The translations under genes and the position numbers were made by a program. Shown in pieces: positions 1 to 12,569 of a DNA stretch of 64,000 nucleotides (positions are counted from its first letter, which is position 1; each line of letters opens with the position of its first letter). The stretch lies in assembly GCA_030272155.1 (NCBI GenBank), contig CP126201.1, positions 3,570,501-3,634,500 on the forward strand, written 5' to 3'. The notes under the pieces are model-generated. The model made no database searches. It had not been told where the DNA came from and saw only the letters and a program-made list of their open reading frames with translations. Origin of the DNA: Tetradesmus obliquus. Its lineage: Eukaryota; Chlorophyta; Chlorophyceae; Sphaeropleales; Scenedesmaceae.

Positions 1-351
1 AGCAGCAGGTGAGGTGCAGTGACACATCAGCGCTTGATAATTCAGAGCAAAAGCATGCAGGACAGTAACAGCTGAAATACTGCCCTGCTGCTTTGAGCAA
101 CTGTGCATACAGGCTGTGGCTTGTCAGCATTGTTTCTGGGTCTGCCTGCAGCATTGCGTGAGCTTGTGCTCTTTCATGCACACAAAAGACAAGATTACGG
201 CAGAGAATTCAGAGAGCTCAGCAAGTGCCAACTGCCCTGGTAGCTGATGCATTGGCATGTCAGCATAGTAAGAGTGGTGGCAGGCTTGGAGCAGCCAAAA
301 CTATTGGCTTTGCAGTACTTGCAACAGTACCCGGAGCTGCTACAACACCAG

Positions 352-391
<40 letters not shown>

Positions 392-1802
392 TAGAGCTAC
401 TTTGCAGGCTGGCGCTCCTGCTGTGTTGCATTTTGTGCCAGGTGTTTGTGCGACTGCTGCAAGAGCAGTGGCAGCTGCAGCAGCAAGGGCAATGCTAGTT
501 CGTGCACGTAGATTACAGGAGTGCAGTCAGTCATTGAAGTCTCTTCACCATGCAAAGCAAGACGTCAGGGGACTTCTGTTGTCCGCTGCTGTTACCCAAA
601 GAAAGAGCGGGTGACACTTTGTGCGGGAGCGGTGATTGAAATGCAAGGGGAGGGCTTGGGCTGAACTGGGAATGGGCGTTGTTCGGTTTGCATTTCATCA
701 GCAGCTGGAGTGGAATGCAGTGGTCTCTTGTGTCAGTTGTAGGTTGAAGGCTACACCAGGCTCTGCAGCAGCAGTACCCGTGCTGAAGCTGCGTTTTCCG
801 CGACCCTTGTCTCCTGTGTGTGTCCTCAACGTCTCAAAGTAATTGTCGAGTGTTTATCAGTCGAATTCTCAAAATCTGGAATTCAATCTGGAAGCGATCC
901 GTGATGCTCGAAAAAAGGCGCGAACCGTGACATGGCGCATGAGGCCTCGTCGTGTAACAACGCACCTGCTTGCCAGCCTATATCAGTCCATCCAGCAGCA
1001 CCTTGTCCGCAGTCGGGGTTGGTGTACAGTGTTGACGGTCACTTGACTCTTCCATTGTCACTCTCCCCATGCCTGCCGCAACCTCCAGGTGTGAAAGCAG
1101 AAGGGGTACAGGTGTGCAGTGGGTGCGCTCACTGTGCCCAGACCCATCGCCTGCCGAGCCCTGGAAGGGTTGCTTTTGCAGAATGGACAGCTGTTTTCCT
1201 GGGCGCTGATTCAGTTCTGTTGCTGCTGTTCTGTTCACTGGACAATGGGCGCTGCCAGAGCAACATTGCTGTCACTGATCTGGTGTATGCGTCACCTGAG
1301 CAGGATACTGTGGACCCGCATGTACAACAGGACCTGCAACTATCACCATGCGATGTGATGATGACTATGTGATGATCTCCCATGTCATAAGAACTGTTAC
1401 ACCATGTAAGAGATTGTTCGCTGCTCACAGAAATGCCAGCCACCAAATATGCAACCTTACCCCAAACAAAGAAGCACCACAAGGTCGCGGGGTGATGGCA
1501 AAGACACCACACCATGCGAATGGCCATTTGCTTACAATTACAATCAACACCAGGTCAGGGGTCATCCAAGCATCTGCTGCAGCTGGATTCAGGCCATATT
1601 CTGTGTTCAGCACTCAGCATTTGAGGCTCATTTGAAGCCAGCACGCCAAGCACAGCACTAGACACCAGCAAGATATGTTGCAGCAAGCCACCCGTGCGTG
1701 CTAGCTTGGCGTTCTCAAACACCACAACCCAGTTGCCAAACTCCAGCCTCAGGCTGCTGTTGCTGCCCCTGCTGTTGCTGTTGCTCCTGCCAGCCCACAC
1801 CA
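1..1802. other. Left edge, no firm gene
   Basis: No recognisable conserved protein was found here. A plus-strand open stretch at about 221-614, in frame with an AG acceptor-like site near 219, is Ala-rich because of a CAG run at about 355-390. It could be the terminal exon of a gene entering from the left, but nothing in it is diagnostic. The rest, 615-1802, is probably intergenic plus the 3' flank of the minus-strand gene that ends at 1803. Confidence 0.3.
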
Positions 1803-4800
1803 TCACTTGAGCACAGCTTTGGTTGGCAGTGGGCTTGTGAGCCCTGGCCGCTTGCCCGAACCCAGCCTGCCGCTAGCGCTGCTGCCTGCCCTGCCACTTG
1901 CTGTGCCGCTGGCCACCTCCACTTTGCGCTGCCAGTCTGCCGCCTCTTTCTGCAGCTCAGCGACTTGCGCCTTCAGCTTGATGTACTCCAGAATCTGCGG
2001 CTGTTCACTGCAGGCATAAGAAAAGGCAGCAGCAGCAGCGTTGCAAGGGAGCCAGGGAGGAGCAGATGTGGTGCGTGCAAGCAGAGCACACCAAGACATG
2101 CAGAAGCTCTCAGCAAAACAGCTGCCATGCAACTTCAGCTGGCGACGACACAAGGTCAAGAGAATCGTTTGAGAAACATGGTGATCACTGATGCTGTTAC
2201 ACTCCTGCAAGACTGTACGACAGCTTGAAAGGCAGGATGCCATTCGCGCCAGGCGCCCGACAGCCCGCATGCTCAAGCGTTGTGTGCCAGCATCCCCAAC
2301 CTGAGCCAGCCACTTACGCGCCCTTCATCTGCGCCTGCAGCTTCTTGTAGCTGGCAGCCACCGTTGCCGACTGCCCTGCTGTCTTCTGGAAGTCCGCCTC
2401 AAAGCTGTCTAGCTCGCGCTGCTTCTCAGCAATCGCCAGCCGCAGCTGCGCGCCCTCTGCTGTCAGGCTGGCCATGCGCCCCTTCACATCATTCAGCACC
2501 TGCAGCAGGCCAGCAGCACACAAGTCTAGTTCAGCATGCAAAGGAACGTCACCACTCATCTGTACATGTGCAGCACCCCAACCGGATGCAGGTTGTCGGC
2601 TGCAGCAATGTCTCTTTGGGTCTTGCAAACTAATCAGACAGCACACTGCAGCTGTTGTTCTGTTGGTTGGCTGCACTACAATACATGGATCAGCAGCACA
2701 GCTGGCTAGTTGTGCACAGTGCTCACCTGCACCGTCCTGCCTGTGCTGAGCTTGAGCTGCAGCAGCTCCCTGTTCTTGGCGTCGATGCGCTCCAGGTACT
2801 GCTGGTTCTCAATCTTCAGCTGGTCAAAGTCTACCAGGTGCAGCACCTGCAGACACAGCAAGCAACAACCACAACATGCGAGGCTGGCTCGTGAGGCAAT
2901 CATCTCTGCCAGGCAATGGGCTAGCTGCTGTGGCAAGCCGCTCAGCAGCGAGTTCTCACCAGAACAGATTCCTGCACAGTGCATAGCTCAGCTTGCCTGA
3001 CACAGCATTGTTACACCTCAGCGTGCCTCACCTCGCCCATCTCCTCCTTGTGCGCCAGCTGCGCCTCCAGCTTCTGGATGGCAGTCCTGTACGTGGTGTT
3101 CTTCAGCGCCAGCTTCTCCACCAGCACCTCCTTGCCGTGAACCTTGTCCTCCAGGAAGCTGCACGCACACAAGGACAGCAACAACAAAGCAGCGGCAGCA
3201 GCAGCAGCAGAGCGGCAGCAGCGCAGAGTCAGGCATATGAGAAGCACCACGGTCCCAGCAATGATGTGGCTCTGCATGCAGCAACACCATGCGTTGTCGT
3301 TGCCTGTTAGTCCTAAAGACGCAGCACCTCGACCCGCATGGGTGTGCAACCCCTTTCACTCAACTCACCGTATGACCTTCTCTGCATTGGTTTTGCCCGT
3401 GCGGGGGTCCTCGCCGCCAATGATGATGTCCCGCTTGAACTCATACGTGTCCTTCTTGGTCTCTGCAATGCGCAGGTCCACCTCCTCCATCAGGGTGCGG
3501 ATGTCATCAACATCTTTGTCTCCTGATGACCGCAGCTGCAGTGCGAAGGCAGAAACAGGTGTGAGGGATGAGTGTCAGGGGATGCTTGAACTACAGCGGC
3601 TGTCAAAATGTCCTGCTGTTGACAGTTTGTACCCTGCTAGTGACCATTTACTTCTTGCTGCACACGCCTGTTGCTCATGCACTGCAGTGCATAACACTCC
3701 GCCTGCCGCCACACTGCTGCATCCTGCAAGCCCTCACCAGCTGTCACCAGTGCGGTTGCAGGCAGCTGCTGCTGTGCAGACTTGCAGGAAGTCCCCACCT
3801 GCTCAATCTCTGTCTGCAGTGCCTCAATGGCCTGGCTTACAATATCTCCTTTCTCATCGTCTGTGAGCCGCTGGAAGGTATCTACACGTGTTTCAGTCTC
3901 CTTCTTACGCCTGGCACCCCTGAGTTTCTGCAGTTAAATTAGTCAGCACAGAATGATGGTTCAGAGTGAAACAAAGTGCAACGCTGCAGCAGAGCGTGAT
4001 GCAGCAGACTGATGAACATGTACAGGTGTTCGACTTGAAGAGATCGAGCCTGGGCCTGCACCATACCTCAGCATGCACACCCCTTAGACATTGCTGTGCT
4101 GAGCTTGCCAAGGTGCGGCCTGGGCTGCTGTTGCTGGCCAAACGAAGCAGCAAAGTGTATTGTAGCTGTTGCTGCTGCGCGCGTCACCTACTTTCGTTGT
4201 TTGCTGCTCAAGTTGAGCTGTCAGCCCTTGCTGCTGTGCCTGCAAGCAACATCAAACCACGCTTCAGGCAGAGCAATGTGCACACGCACGCAACAAAGCC
4301 AACAGCTGTAACGTCGAGCCGCCTGAACGGCTCCAGCATGTATAGTCAAGAAGTGCTGCACATCTCTGCGAAGCTGGCCATGTTCCTGCTGCTGGTGTCA
4401 CCTTGGCTAAGAAAGCCTCCAGTAGCTGGTTCTCTCGCTCAACCTGCTCATTGTCTCGTCGCTGCATATACACAAGGACGGTACTAGTGAGCTTTGAGGG
4501 TTCTGCACACACTGCATGTACATGCATCTGCACTTGTCTGGCACAGCAGCAGCATGCTGCACTGCAGTGCAGCACTCAGCAGGGCCCAGCAGCTGGCCCT
4601 TCTGCACCACATGGATGGGCTGGCATGCTCAGCGCGCGCTTTAAATTCACACTTGAATCAATATCAACTTCAGGCATCTGTTGCAGGCAGGCTGCTGACT
4701 CGATCGGCAAGCATCAGGTCGTCAACTATGCTGATGAGAATTTGAGCTGCTGTGTACATCTGCATGTTAAGACGTGTAAAAGCAATACCAAACTACTGAT

Positions 4801-4866
4801 TAAACCCACCAACTGTTGCAAAGTCGCTGCCTGCTCGTCCAGCGCCTGTTCTGCTGACTCCGCCAT
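1803..4866 (-). CDS. CFAP263: CFAP263/CCDC113-like axonemal coiled-coil protein
   Basis: Nine exons on the minus strand: 4866-4810, 4461-4402, 4239-4192, 3927-3799, 3535-3369, 3158-3032, 2846-2727, 2499-2318 and 2007-1803. They sum to 1095 nt (364 aa), close to animal CCDC113 (about 377 aa). The ATG at 4866 opens MAESAEQALDEQ. The product is almost entirely charged coiled coil. The diagnostic CCDC113/CCDC96 block lies in exons 6-7: KNTTYRTAIQKLEAQL, HKEEMGEV and VDFDQLKIENQQYLERID, followed by AKNRELLQLKL. Family knowledge places CCDC113 with CCDC96 in motile axonemes, linking the nexin-dynein regulatory complex region to radial spokes, and also in centriolar satellites. All junctions are GT-AG and in phase, so the gene looks intact. 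The C-terminal 30 residues are low-complexity Ser/Gly/Arg. Family assignment is firm; the exact orthologue name slightly less so. Confidence 0.88.
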
Positions 4867-5295
4867 TTCTCCAGCAACCCTAGTACTAGCACTGCATCCC
4901 TGCTACCTTATCAGGTTGCCACGACATACAAAAAAGCCTTTCGATTCGACGCTGCGTTCTGCAAGTGGCAAGTTGCTTTGCTGGTAGCTGATAACATGGC
5001 AGTGCAGAAGCCAGTGCAGGCAGACTGCCCTGTGCGATTGCGCATGCGTCTGACCACTTCTTCGGGAGAAGTAAGTTCAGTAATGTTCAATCAGAATGCT
5101 GAACAGGTGATAACCATCACCTGGTGGACCCAGGCCAAGGCTGGCTGGCAAGCCTGACAGTTACATGCGTAGAACCGCAGAGAACCCTGCAATGCACCAG
5201 GTGGACACTGACTGCACATCCAGCCATGTTCCAGATGCACAACATTCACAGCCAGTCGCAGCTGCAAACACCGTGTGCAGCAGACCCCAAGACTG
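4867..5295. other. Short intergenic spacer
   Basis: This region lies between the start of the CFAP263-like gene and the stop of the PTB-like gene, both on the minus strand. It must hold the CFAP263 promoter and the PTB 3' end. A TTACA at 5161-5165 reads TGTAA on the minus strand, the usual chlorophyte polyadenylation signal, 131-135 nt past the PTB stop. No ORF of interest is present. Confidence 0.4.
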
Positions 5296-8200
5296 CTAGT
5301 AACCGTAGCCGTAGCCATACCCGCCAGGCGGCCCGTATGGTGCCCCATACCCGCCATAGGGATCTGCACTAGGAGGGGGCCCATAGCCATACCCGGGAGG
5401 CCCTGGGGGTGGCCCTGCTGGGTAGCCTGCTGCTGCTGCTGCTGGGGGGCCCCTTGGGCCCCGTGCATGCGGCAGCATGGTGCGTGGCCCACTGCCGTGT
5501 GCTGGCAGTCCTGCAAGCGAGTCGCCCAGCGCTTCTGTCGCTAACCGCGCTGCCTCGTTGTGTGCGTGCTCCCAGTCCGACCCTGCAGAAGCAACGGCAG
5601 CGCACAAAAGCAGCACTTCAGATCACTGGTCATCCTGTATATGCTGCATGGCAGAGGCGCGCCTGCGGCAACATCCATGCTGCCCCGCCATGCAGCAGTA
5701 GGTGCACGCTGCTCCTTGAGGCCCATATGTGTGTCAGCCATCTTTCTACTGCCCAACAGTCATGCCCCAACCCATTGCATCACAACCCCCTTGGAGGAGC
5801 CCACCTGTGGTGATGTAACTGCCGTCTGGCTGCTTGATGCCGCCTGCAGCTGCTGCTGCTGCTGCTGCTGCAGCCCCCTGCGCCTCTGCAGCTGCATCTG
5901 CAGCAGCGCCGCCTGCGCCTGCTTGACTGCTGCCACCACCACCAGCTGCTGCTGCTGCGGCAGCTGCTTCTGCAGCCACTTCTTGTCTCGCTGCCTGCCG
6001 CGCTGCTGCGTCCATGGCTGCTGCTTCTCGTGCTGCTGCGTCTCGTGCTGCTGCTTCACGTGCTGCTGCATGCGCTGCTGCTGCTTCCTTGGCTGCCACT
6101 GGGCCTCCAGGGGCTAGAATGAAGTCCCAATTCCTCTCGTTGTTGCCCCACACCTGCAGGTCTCTATGTGTTGAGAACTCCATCTTGAGCTGCAGCAGCA
6201 CACAGACAGCATCAAACATAAAACAAAGTTGGCAGCATGCAGGACATACTCGGCTGACAGCGCTGAACAGCAGATGCATAACCAGTTGAAACAACACCAC
6301 CCGTGCTCTCCACTGACAGCAACAGTGACAGCAACTACATCTGGAAGCCAATAACAGCGACATGGAGAAGACTGCACTGCTGCTGCTGAACAACTGCTGC
6401 AGTGACTCAGCACCTGCCATCTACCACGGCATTACTGATGGACAGATGGCTGTGCTGCCATACAACACTGCAGCTGCTGCTGACTGCATCCCACCCTCAT
6501 ACTGCACGACCACTCGCTGCTGCTGCTGCTGCTGCTGCATACCCTGTTCTTGCCGCCAGGGTACATGGTGTACCCGTCAAGGGTCTGCTTGGCCATTGCT
6601 GCTGTGGCGTCATCTGGGTACTGCACCAGCGCCTGCACACAGCAAGCCAGCACATGCAGGCAGGCAGCAACACAGTGGGTAAGCCGGCCGAGCTATGTAC
6701 TGAGAGGTGAAGTGATGCTGAAGAGAACAAAGTGACGACGCCGCACAACGACAGGCCAAGCAGCGAACGGCAGCTGCAGCAGATGCAGGCGAGCATGCAC
6801 GCTGAGATGCAACAAGGGCATGCAGCTCACACCAGGGCTGTAACAGGGATGCCCGCCTGCAGGCGAAACTCGCAATATGCTTTTGAGTAAATGCATCCAC
6901 CGCGATCACCTCAGCCCAGCCTACTCAACACGCTGCATAACTGCAACCCTGCCCTGCCAACACTGGCCCTGCCACTGCTAAAGCTGTGCATTCCCACCTG
7001 CCAGTTGCCGCTCTTCTCAAAGATCGTCATTTTCAGCACAAGCCCGTATGTGCTGAAGATGGTGTGCAGCGCTTCTACGTTTGGCGAGTACGCCACGTCA
7101 TCAATCATGACCAGCAGCACATTGCTGCTGCCGATTGGCGCGTAGTGCGAGCCATAATCCATGCCCATGCCGGCCGCTGCTGCTCCATCTGCGTGGTATG
7201 GTACTGTGAAGTCTCTGCAGGTCGCAGCAGTAGCAGTGGGCGGCAGTGGCAGCAGCAGTGATCACTCATCAAGCTGACATATACACGCCGGTATCAGCAT
7301 CATCAAATAGCACGAGTGGACGGCAGCAGTTGCATACATTGCAAGCCCAACAAGCAGCAGCCAGTCGCGTGGCGTCATTTTGCAACATTTGGCGCAGCAG
7401 AGCTCACTGACCCAGGCCGCTGAAACATACTGCGTCGGAAGAGCAGCAGCTAGCAGTGATTACAAACAGATGAGCAGACTCGACAGCAGCTGGAAGATGC
7501 GTCCCCTACCCTCTTCAAACAGGGATGCATGGCGCGCCCCGCGCAGCAGCCTGAGTGGCAGAGAAGCAGCATAAATGCATGCCAGTATCAGCAACAGCGC
7601 TGCATGGTACGCTCAGCACATGGGGAAAGGACGCTGGGGAATTAAGCAGGCACCCTCAGCAGAAGTGCTGCTTAAACATTCTGGCACAACACAAACACGC
7701 CTCGCATGGTAGGGTCGCCACTGCAGTGTTCTCATGCTCCCGCATTCTTTGCAAGTTTGCTTGGCTTGCAATCCCATGTGTCCCTGTTACCTACTGCGGT
7801 CGCTTTGTGAGCGTATGCTGAGGTCTGAGTGTGCGCTGAAGCTGACTTTCATAGTGATCTTGCCCGGGTGCTGCGGCACCAGGTGCTCTGGGATAGGCGA
7901 GCCGTCCAGCGTCTGCACAGCAGGTCACATGCCGCATATCTGTCAGCAGTACGTTGAACTGGTATTTCTGCAAAACAAACCAGTCAGCCCACTGAAAAAT
8001 CTGCCGTTAGCGGCTGCAAGTATGCTGCAATATCAGCAGGAAGATGCTTGTCTGTGTAGTGTCGAGTGCTGGCTGGTTTCAAGCACATACTTGCTGCTGC
8101 TGCTGTTGACTGCTTTGCTTTGATTGCCTGCAAGCCATAGCAACAACACTGCTGCAAGTGAGGCAGACCCTGATGGCTCCATCATCTGCTTCAGTGCTGC

Positions 8201-9215
8201 TGCTGCTGCTGCTGCACAGGCTGTGCGGCGTGCCGCACCTGCTGCGCCTCGCGTGCCGGCCTGCTGTCCCTGAACTGCACCAGCGCCTGCAGCCCTGAGG
8301 CCTTCTCAAACATGGCAATCTTGGCCACCTCGCCAAACGCAGCGCACAGCATGTGCACTGTGTCCAGCGTGGGGCCCAGCGCCACCTGGCCAGGCAGGGC
8401 AGGCAGGGCAGGCAGAGCAATTAGGAGCACACGCCGAGTAGCAGTTCGATCGCATGACTTGGCCAAGCTCTGATGCAATGCTCTGTGTATGTAGTATCAA
8501 GACATATGCATGCACATCAAGTCGTCAGCGTGCGCCTGTGGTGTTGCTCAAGCATACATGTGCCTCCTGCTGTAGAAGAGTAGTGCGCAGGAGGCAAGGC
8601 AGTAGCATCACCACAGCACCCAACACTAACATGCACCCTTCTGCAGCTGGTGTAGCCGCACCTGGATGTTGTCCATGATGATGAGGATGACGTTGCCCGA
8701 CTGCTGGTGCTCGCTGCCGCCGCCACCACCGCCGGCGTGGCCCCAGTTGCCGCTGCCAATCTCAGAGCGCGTGGAGTACTGCAGGTACACTGTCTTGTTG
8801 CGCACCTGCACAGGCATGCTCCTTTTCATCATATTTTTCCATAGGCTGTTTGTACTCCTAAGTGGAGCGCCATGTGCATGCAGACAATCTAGATGATAGG
8901 CGCATGGGTGGCAGGTAAGCTGCACGGCAGATGCTGCTGCTTGCTGGCTGCCCTCTGCTGCTGCTGTTGCTCTGCCATATCAACTGCAATGAGCAGGGTG
9001 CTGCTGCTCACCTTGGGTGGATCTGCACTGCCTACAAAGCTGTAGATCATCTTCATGGCAACGTTCACATTCTCAAACTCCACAAAGGCTTGGTTGCCTT
9101 GCTGCTTGGCCGAGCCTGTGTTGAGCTTGGTCTTGACTATGCGGCCGTAAGGCCTGCAGAGCTCTACGATATCCGCTTCCGTGGCATCTGGAGGCAGATT
9201 ACGGATGTGCAGCAC
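5296..9215 (-). CDS. PTB: Polypyrimidine tract-binding protein, PTB3-like, three RRMs
   Basis: Eight resolved exons: 9215-9012, 8805-8662, 8385-8239, 7912-7791, 7214-6998, 6632-6543, 6189-5805 and 5582-5296 (531 codons plus stop). RRM1 opens VLHIRNLPPDATEADIVEL; RRM2 contains VALGPTLDTVHMLCAAFG and FEKASGLQALVQF; RRM3 contains SNVLLVMIDDVAYSPNVEAL and TIFSTYGLVLKMTIFEKSG. The linker SAHSDLSIRSQSDRSRDF is the plant PTB3-type signature. The three-RRM layout agrees with plant PTB rather than the four-RRM animal form. Plant and animal PTBs bind CU-rich RNA and control alternative splicing. The tail is unusual: about 90 residues of Ala-rich sequence coded by GCN/CTG runs, then a Gly/Pro/Tyr tail ending GYGYGY. 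The first exon with the start Met is not resolved; one in-phase candidate ends near 9730, joining a short Met-containing exon to VLHIRN. Two cassette-like donors are GTGCGG rather than GTGAG. Confidence 0.88.
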
Positions 9216-9970
9216 CTGCATACGTGCAAGCATACCGGGGCAGACCCACCGTGAGTTCCGAGCTGCTGCAACTGTTGAAGGCGAGGTGCAGCTGAAGAAC
9301 TTCGCACACCTTCGAGGGCGGCTGATTGGCCCTGAAGTTATCTCTGTTCATACTCATGGTTGCTGGTGGTGGCTGATCAACTTGGCATCAGTTGTGCTGC
9401 TGCTGCACCAGCTGGTCTGCAACTACAACTCCTGAGCCAGCAGCACGACCTTTTACCAGATGCAGAAGCCTCAACGAAAGGCACAATTACAGTCTGGAAT
9501 TACTTGACCTGGAAAAGAGTAGGTCTTCTCTGTGAGCACCTGACAGTGAGGTTGAGGGTTAAACCCCTGCCACCATTCAAACGTGACGCATGGCGAGCAT
9601 CAAAAGCTGGCCAACTGGGAAGCAGCGCAACTAGACTACTGTTTTGCAATAATTCCAGGCTGAATAACAGTAGCTGAACGCTGCATCGCTGCAGGCACAC
9701 CTCGACACTCACAACACGATTTGCACCTTGCAGCTCAACTCTGCAGGATCTGCTTCGCTGCTTGTTAGTATTTTGCGGTACATTAGTCGCTATTTTTGCC
9801 AGGGCACTGGCCCTACGCGTGTTTGAGCAACAGCAGGACCGACTGCTGTGCGTGCTCTGCTCCACAAGCCGGCCTAGCAAGCCTGGCAGCTGCCGCAAAC
9901 AGCGGCAAAGGGGCTATCTGATATACCATAATTACGTATTGGCTGTTGAGCTTGAGCAGCGTCAGGAATC
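9216..9970. promoter_or_regulatory. Divergent PTB/RAD51 intergenic region
   Basis: This stretch separates the first resolved PTB exon (minus) from the RAD51 start (plus). It probably holds the missing first PTB exon and a shared bidirectional promoter. No TATA-like or other clear motif could be assigned. A segment at about 9565-9615 resembles one inside a PTB intron at about 7495-7545 (see findings). Confidence 0.3.
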
Positions 9971-12569
9971 ATGGAGGCTATGCACGCAGAGGACGTGCAT
10001 GGACAGGACCAGATGGTGGAGGAGGCTGCAGGGCCTGCCCCCCTCACAGTGCTGCAGGCAAGTACACAGGCATTCTTCCAGGCATGCTGGTGGCTGCAGC
10101 TGCCCTGGGCTGCCCTCCAGGTGCAGTTAGCGCGTCCATTGTGAGCAGCATCCTCATGCCCCTTGCCTTCTGTTCCTGCAGGCACACGGGATCCCAGCTG
10201 CAGACATCAAGAAGCTGATTGAGGGTGGCGTACACACACTAGAAGCGCTGGCACATGCACCCAAGCGCGAGCTCACAGCCATCAAGGGTCTGAGTGAAGC
10301 AAAGGTGGAGAAGCTGCAGAAGGAAGGTGAGTCGTGCGGTCTGGGTGGGCTCTACACCTGCACGCATGCAGCACCAGCGGCACAAACAGCTGCAGATGCA
10401 CCCAAACAAAGCAGAGAGCGCAGCAACAGCAGCAACAGCCATGCCTGGTAACCAACTTCCTGGTGCAGTAACATGACATTCTTCTGCAACCAGATTTGTT
10501 AGGACAGCTGGCTGCATGTTGCAGACAGGGTGCAGCAATTCACACGCCTATAATTACCCCCTGCAGCAATTGCTGCAACTTTGCTGCCTCAATCTGCGCT
10601 GCATAGTTTAAACGTGCATCTTCAGGCATAAGCTTAGTGCCTGCTGCTAATTTTGTTCCTTGTTGCTGCAGCGTGGAAGCTGGTGCCCATGGGCTTCACC
10701 ACAGCCTCCATCGTTGCTGAGCAGCGCGCAGAGCTCATCAAGGTTACCACAGGCTGCAAGGAGCTGGACAACATCCTGGAAGGTGCGGGCTTGCACCATT
10801 GTGATGCGCTTGCTTTGCACGGATCAGCTGCATTCTGTCGGGACGGCAGTCGCTTGCAGGAGGCAAGAACAACTGACGGTGGGCTGTTGTTTTGCACCAG
10901 CCTGCAGCCGCGTGGCACCTGTGCATCTGTACCACATGTGGCGCTACCTTGTATCCTCCTGGTGTGATTGCAACTCAGCTCATGTGTGTAGAGCAATGAA
11001 CCCATTTCATGCAAGTGCCACGCTTGCAGGAAGTGTGGCGCTTGCAGGAAGCCCAAACTGTGATGCTTTCCTGCAAGCGTTGCCGACGCTGCTGCATGTC
11101 ACCCTTTGACGAGTGCTGAATCATGTGCTACGTTGTCTTGTCTGCAGGCGGCATTGAAACAGGCTCCATCACAGAGATGTATGGAGAGTTCCGCAGCGGC
11201 AAGACGCAGCTGTGCCACACACTGTGTGTCACATGCCAGGTAAGTTTCAAGTACTGTGCGCTCTTTTGATGCATGCATCGAACATGTTCTTGCTGCAACA
11301 CCTGCTGCGTCTGCTGTGTTGGCAACTGCCTTATGTACATGCAGCTCTTGAAAGGTGGCCCTGATTGATGTGTGGGGACCCTTCTGTCGCTGCTTCTGCT
11401 CTGCAGCTACCCATTGACATGGGTGGAGCTGAGGGCAAGGCACTTTATATAGACACAGAGGGCACCTTCAGGCCGCAGCGGTTGGCACAGATAGCAGAGC
11501 GGTGAGTACAAGACGCAGAACACTCTGCTGTGGGAGTGCCTAGGCTGTTGCTTGGTTTACGCAGGCCATGATGGTGATGAGCATGCAGTTGCTTTTATTG
11601 TGAATGCGTGCTGTGACGCTTTTCAAACATGTGAAACTATACTTGCCAGCTGTTGCCCTGTTGGCCTGCTGCTGTCAGTGATGATGCCGTAACCCAACTG
11701 TATCTGTGCTTCCGGCATGCAGGTATGGGCTTAGCGTCAATGATGTGCTGGACAACGTGGCCTACGCACGCGCACACAACACAGAGCACCAGTGCAACTT
11801 GCTGCAGGTAAGCCCGCAGGCAGCTTGCTGAATCTTGGGGGCAGCAAGGACTGTGTTATGCTGACACAGGTTTATCGTATGCTGTCCCGTGCAAGCCTGG
11901 AGTCTGCCACGGCTTGTTGCGGCCCTTTTAGCTGACAACCTCCACCATGCTGGACTTCTGCTGCTTCGCAGGCGGCAGCAGGCATGATGGCGGAGTCCCG
12001 CTTTGCGCTGGTGATTGTGGACAGCGCCACCGCGCTGTACCGCAGCGAGTTCAACGGGCGCGGCGAGCTGGCAGCGCGGCAGATACAGCTGGGGCGCTTC
12101 CTGCGGGCGCTGGCGAAGCTGGCAGACGAGTTTGGCGTGGCAGTAGTGGTGACAAACCAGGTGGGCTGCAGCGCCAGCTGCCCCTTACAGCACCAGATGA
12201 AAACACATTGTGTGTTACGTGCGGCTTCTCTATCTTGTCATTCTGACTACGTCTTGCATTGATGAACATAGGCTGCGTCTTTCTAGACTTCAGCAGCAAT
12301 GAACATGCATTGAGCTGTTGCTGCTGCTGTTGCTGCTGCTGCCGATGCAGGTTGTGGCTGCCAATCTGGATGGCGGCGCCATGTTTGCTGGACCCTCCGT
12401 CAAGCCCATTGGCGGCAACATCATGGCACACGCCACCACCACGCGGCTTTGGATCAAGAAGGGGCGCGGCGAGAACCGCATCGTGAAGATCATGGCGTCA
12501 CCTTCGCTGCCCGAGCGGGAAGCCACCTTTGGCATTGCAGCAGAGGGCGTCACAGACGCCAAGGACTAA
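9971..12569 (+). CDS. RAD51: RAD51 recombinase
   Basis: Eight exons: 9971-10057, 10182-10326, 10672-10782, 11148-11239, 11407-11501, 11723-11807, 11972-12160 and 12351-12569. They give 340 aa, the same size as animal and plant RAD51 (about 340). The N-terminal helix-hairpin-helix region runs [16 protein letters not shown] to [13 protein letters not shown]. Walker A is GEFRSGKT at about residues 128-135 and Walker B is LVIVD at about 218-222. The C-terminus carries [23 protein letters not shown]51 forms the nucleoprotein filament on single-stranded DNA for homologous recombination in the nucleus. The canonical second Gly/Thr of Walker A (GEFRTGKT in human) is Ser here, a conservative change. 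Intron 1 starts with GCAAGT at 10058, a GC-AG intron, because exon 2 begins exactly at the GCA codon after the AG at 10181. Other introns are GT-AG. The last intron ends in a CTG-rich tract. The start is the first in-frame ATG, giving [11 protein letters not shown]. Confidence 0.96.

Noticed and set aside
5746-6420. Large Ala-rich minus ORF as an independent gene
   Set aside because: Its central part is PTB exon 7 in the correct phase; the rest is intron read-through.
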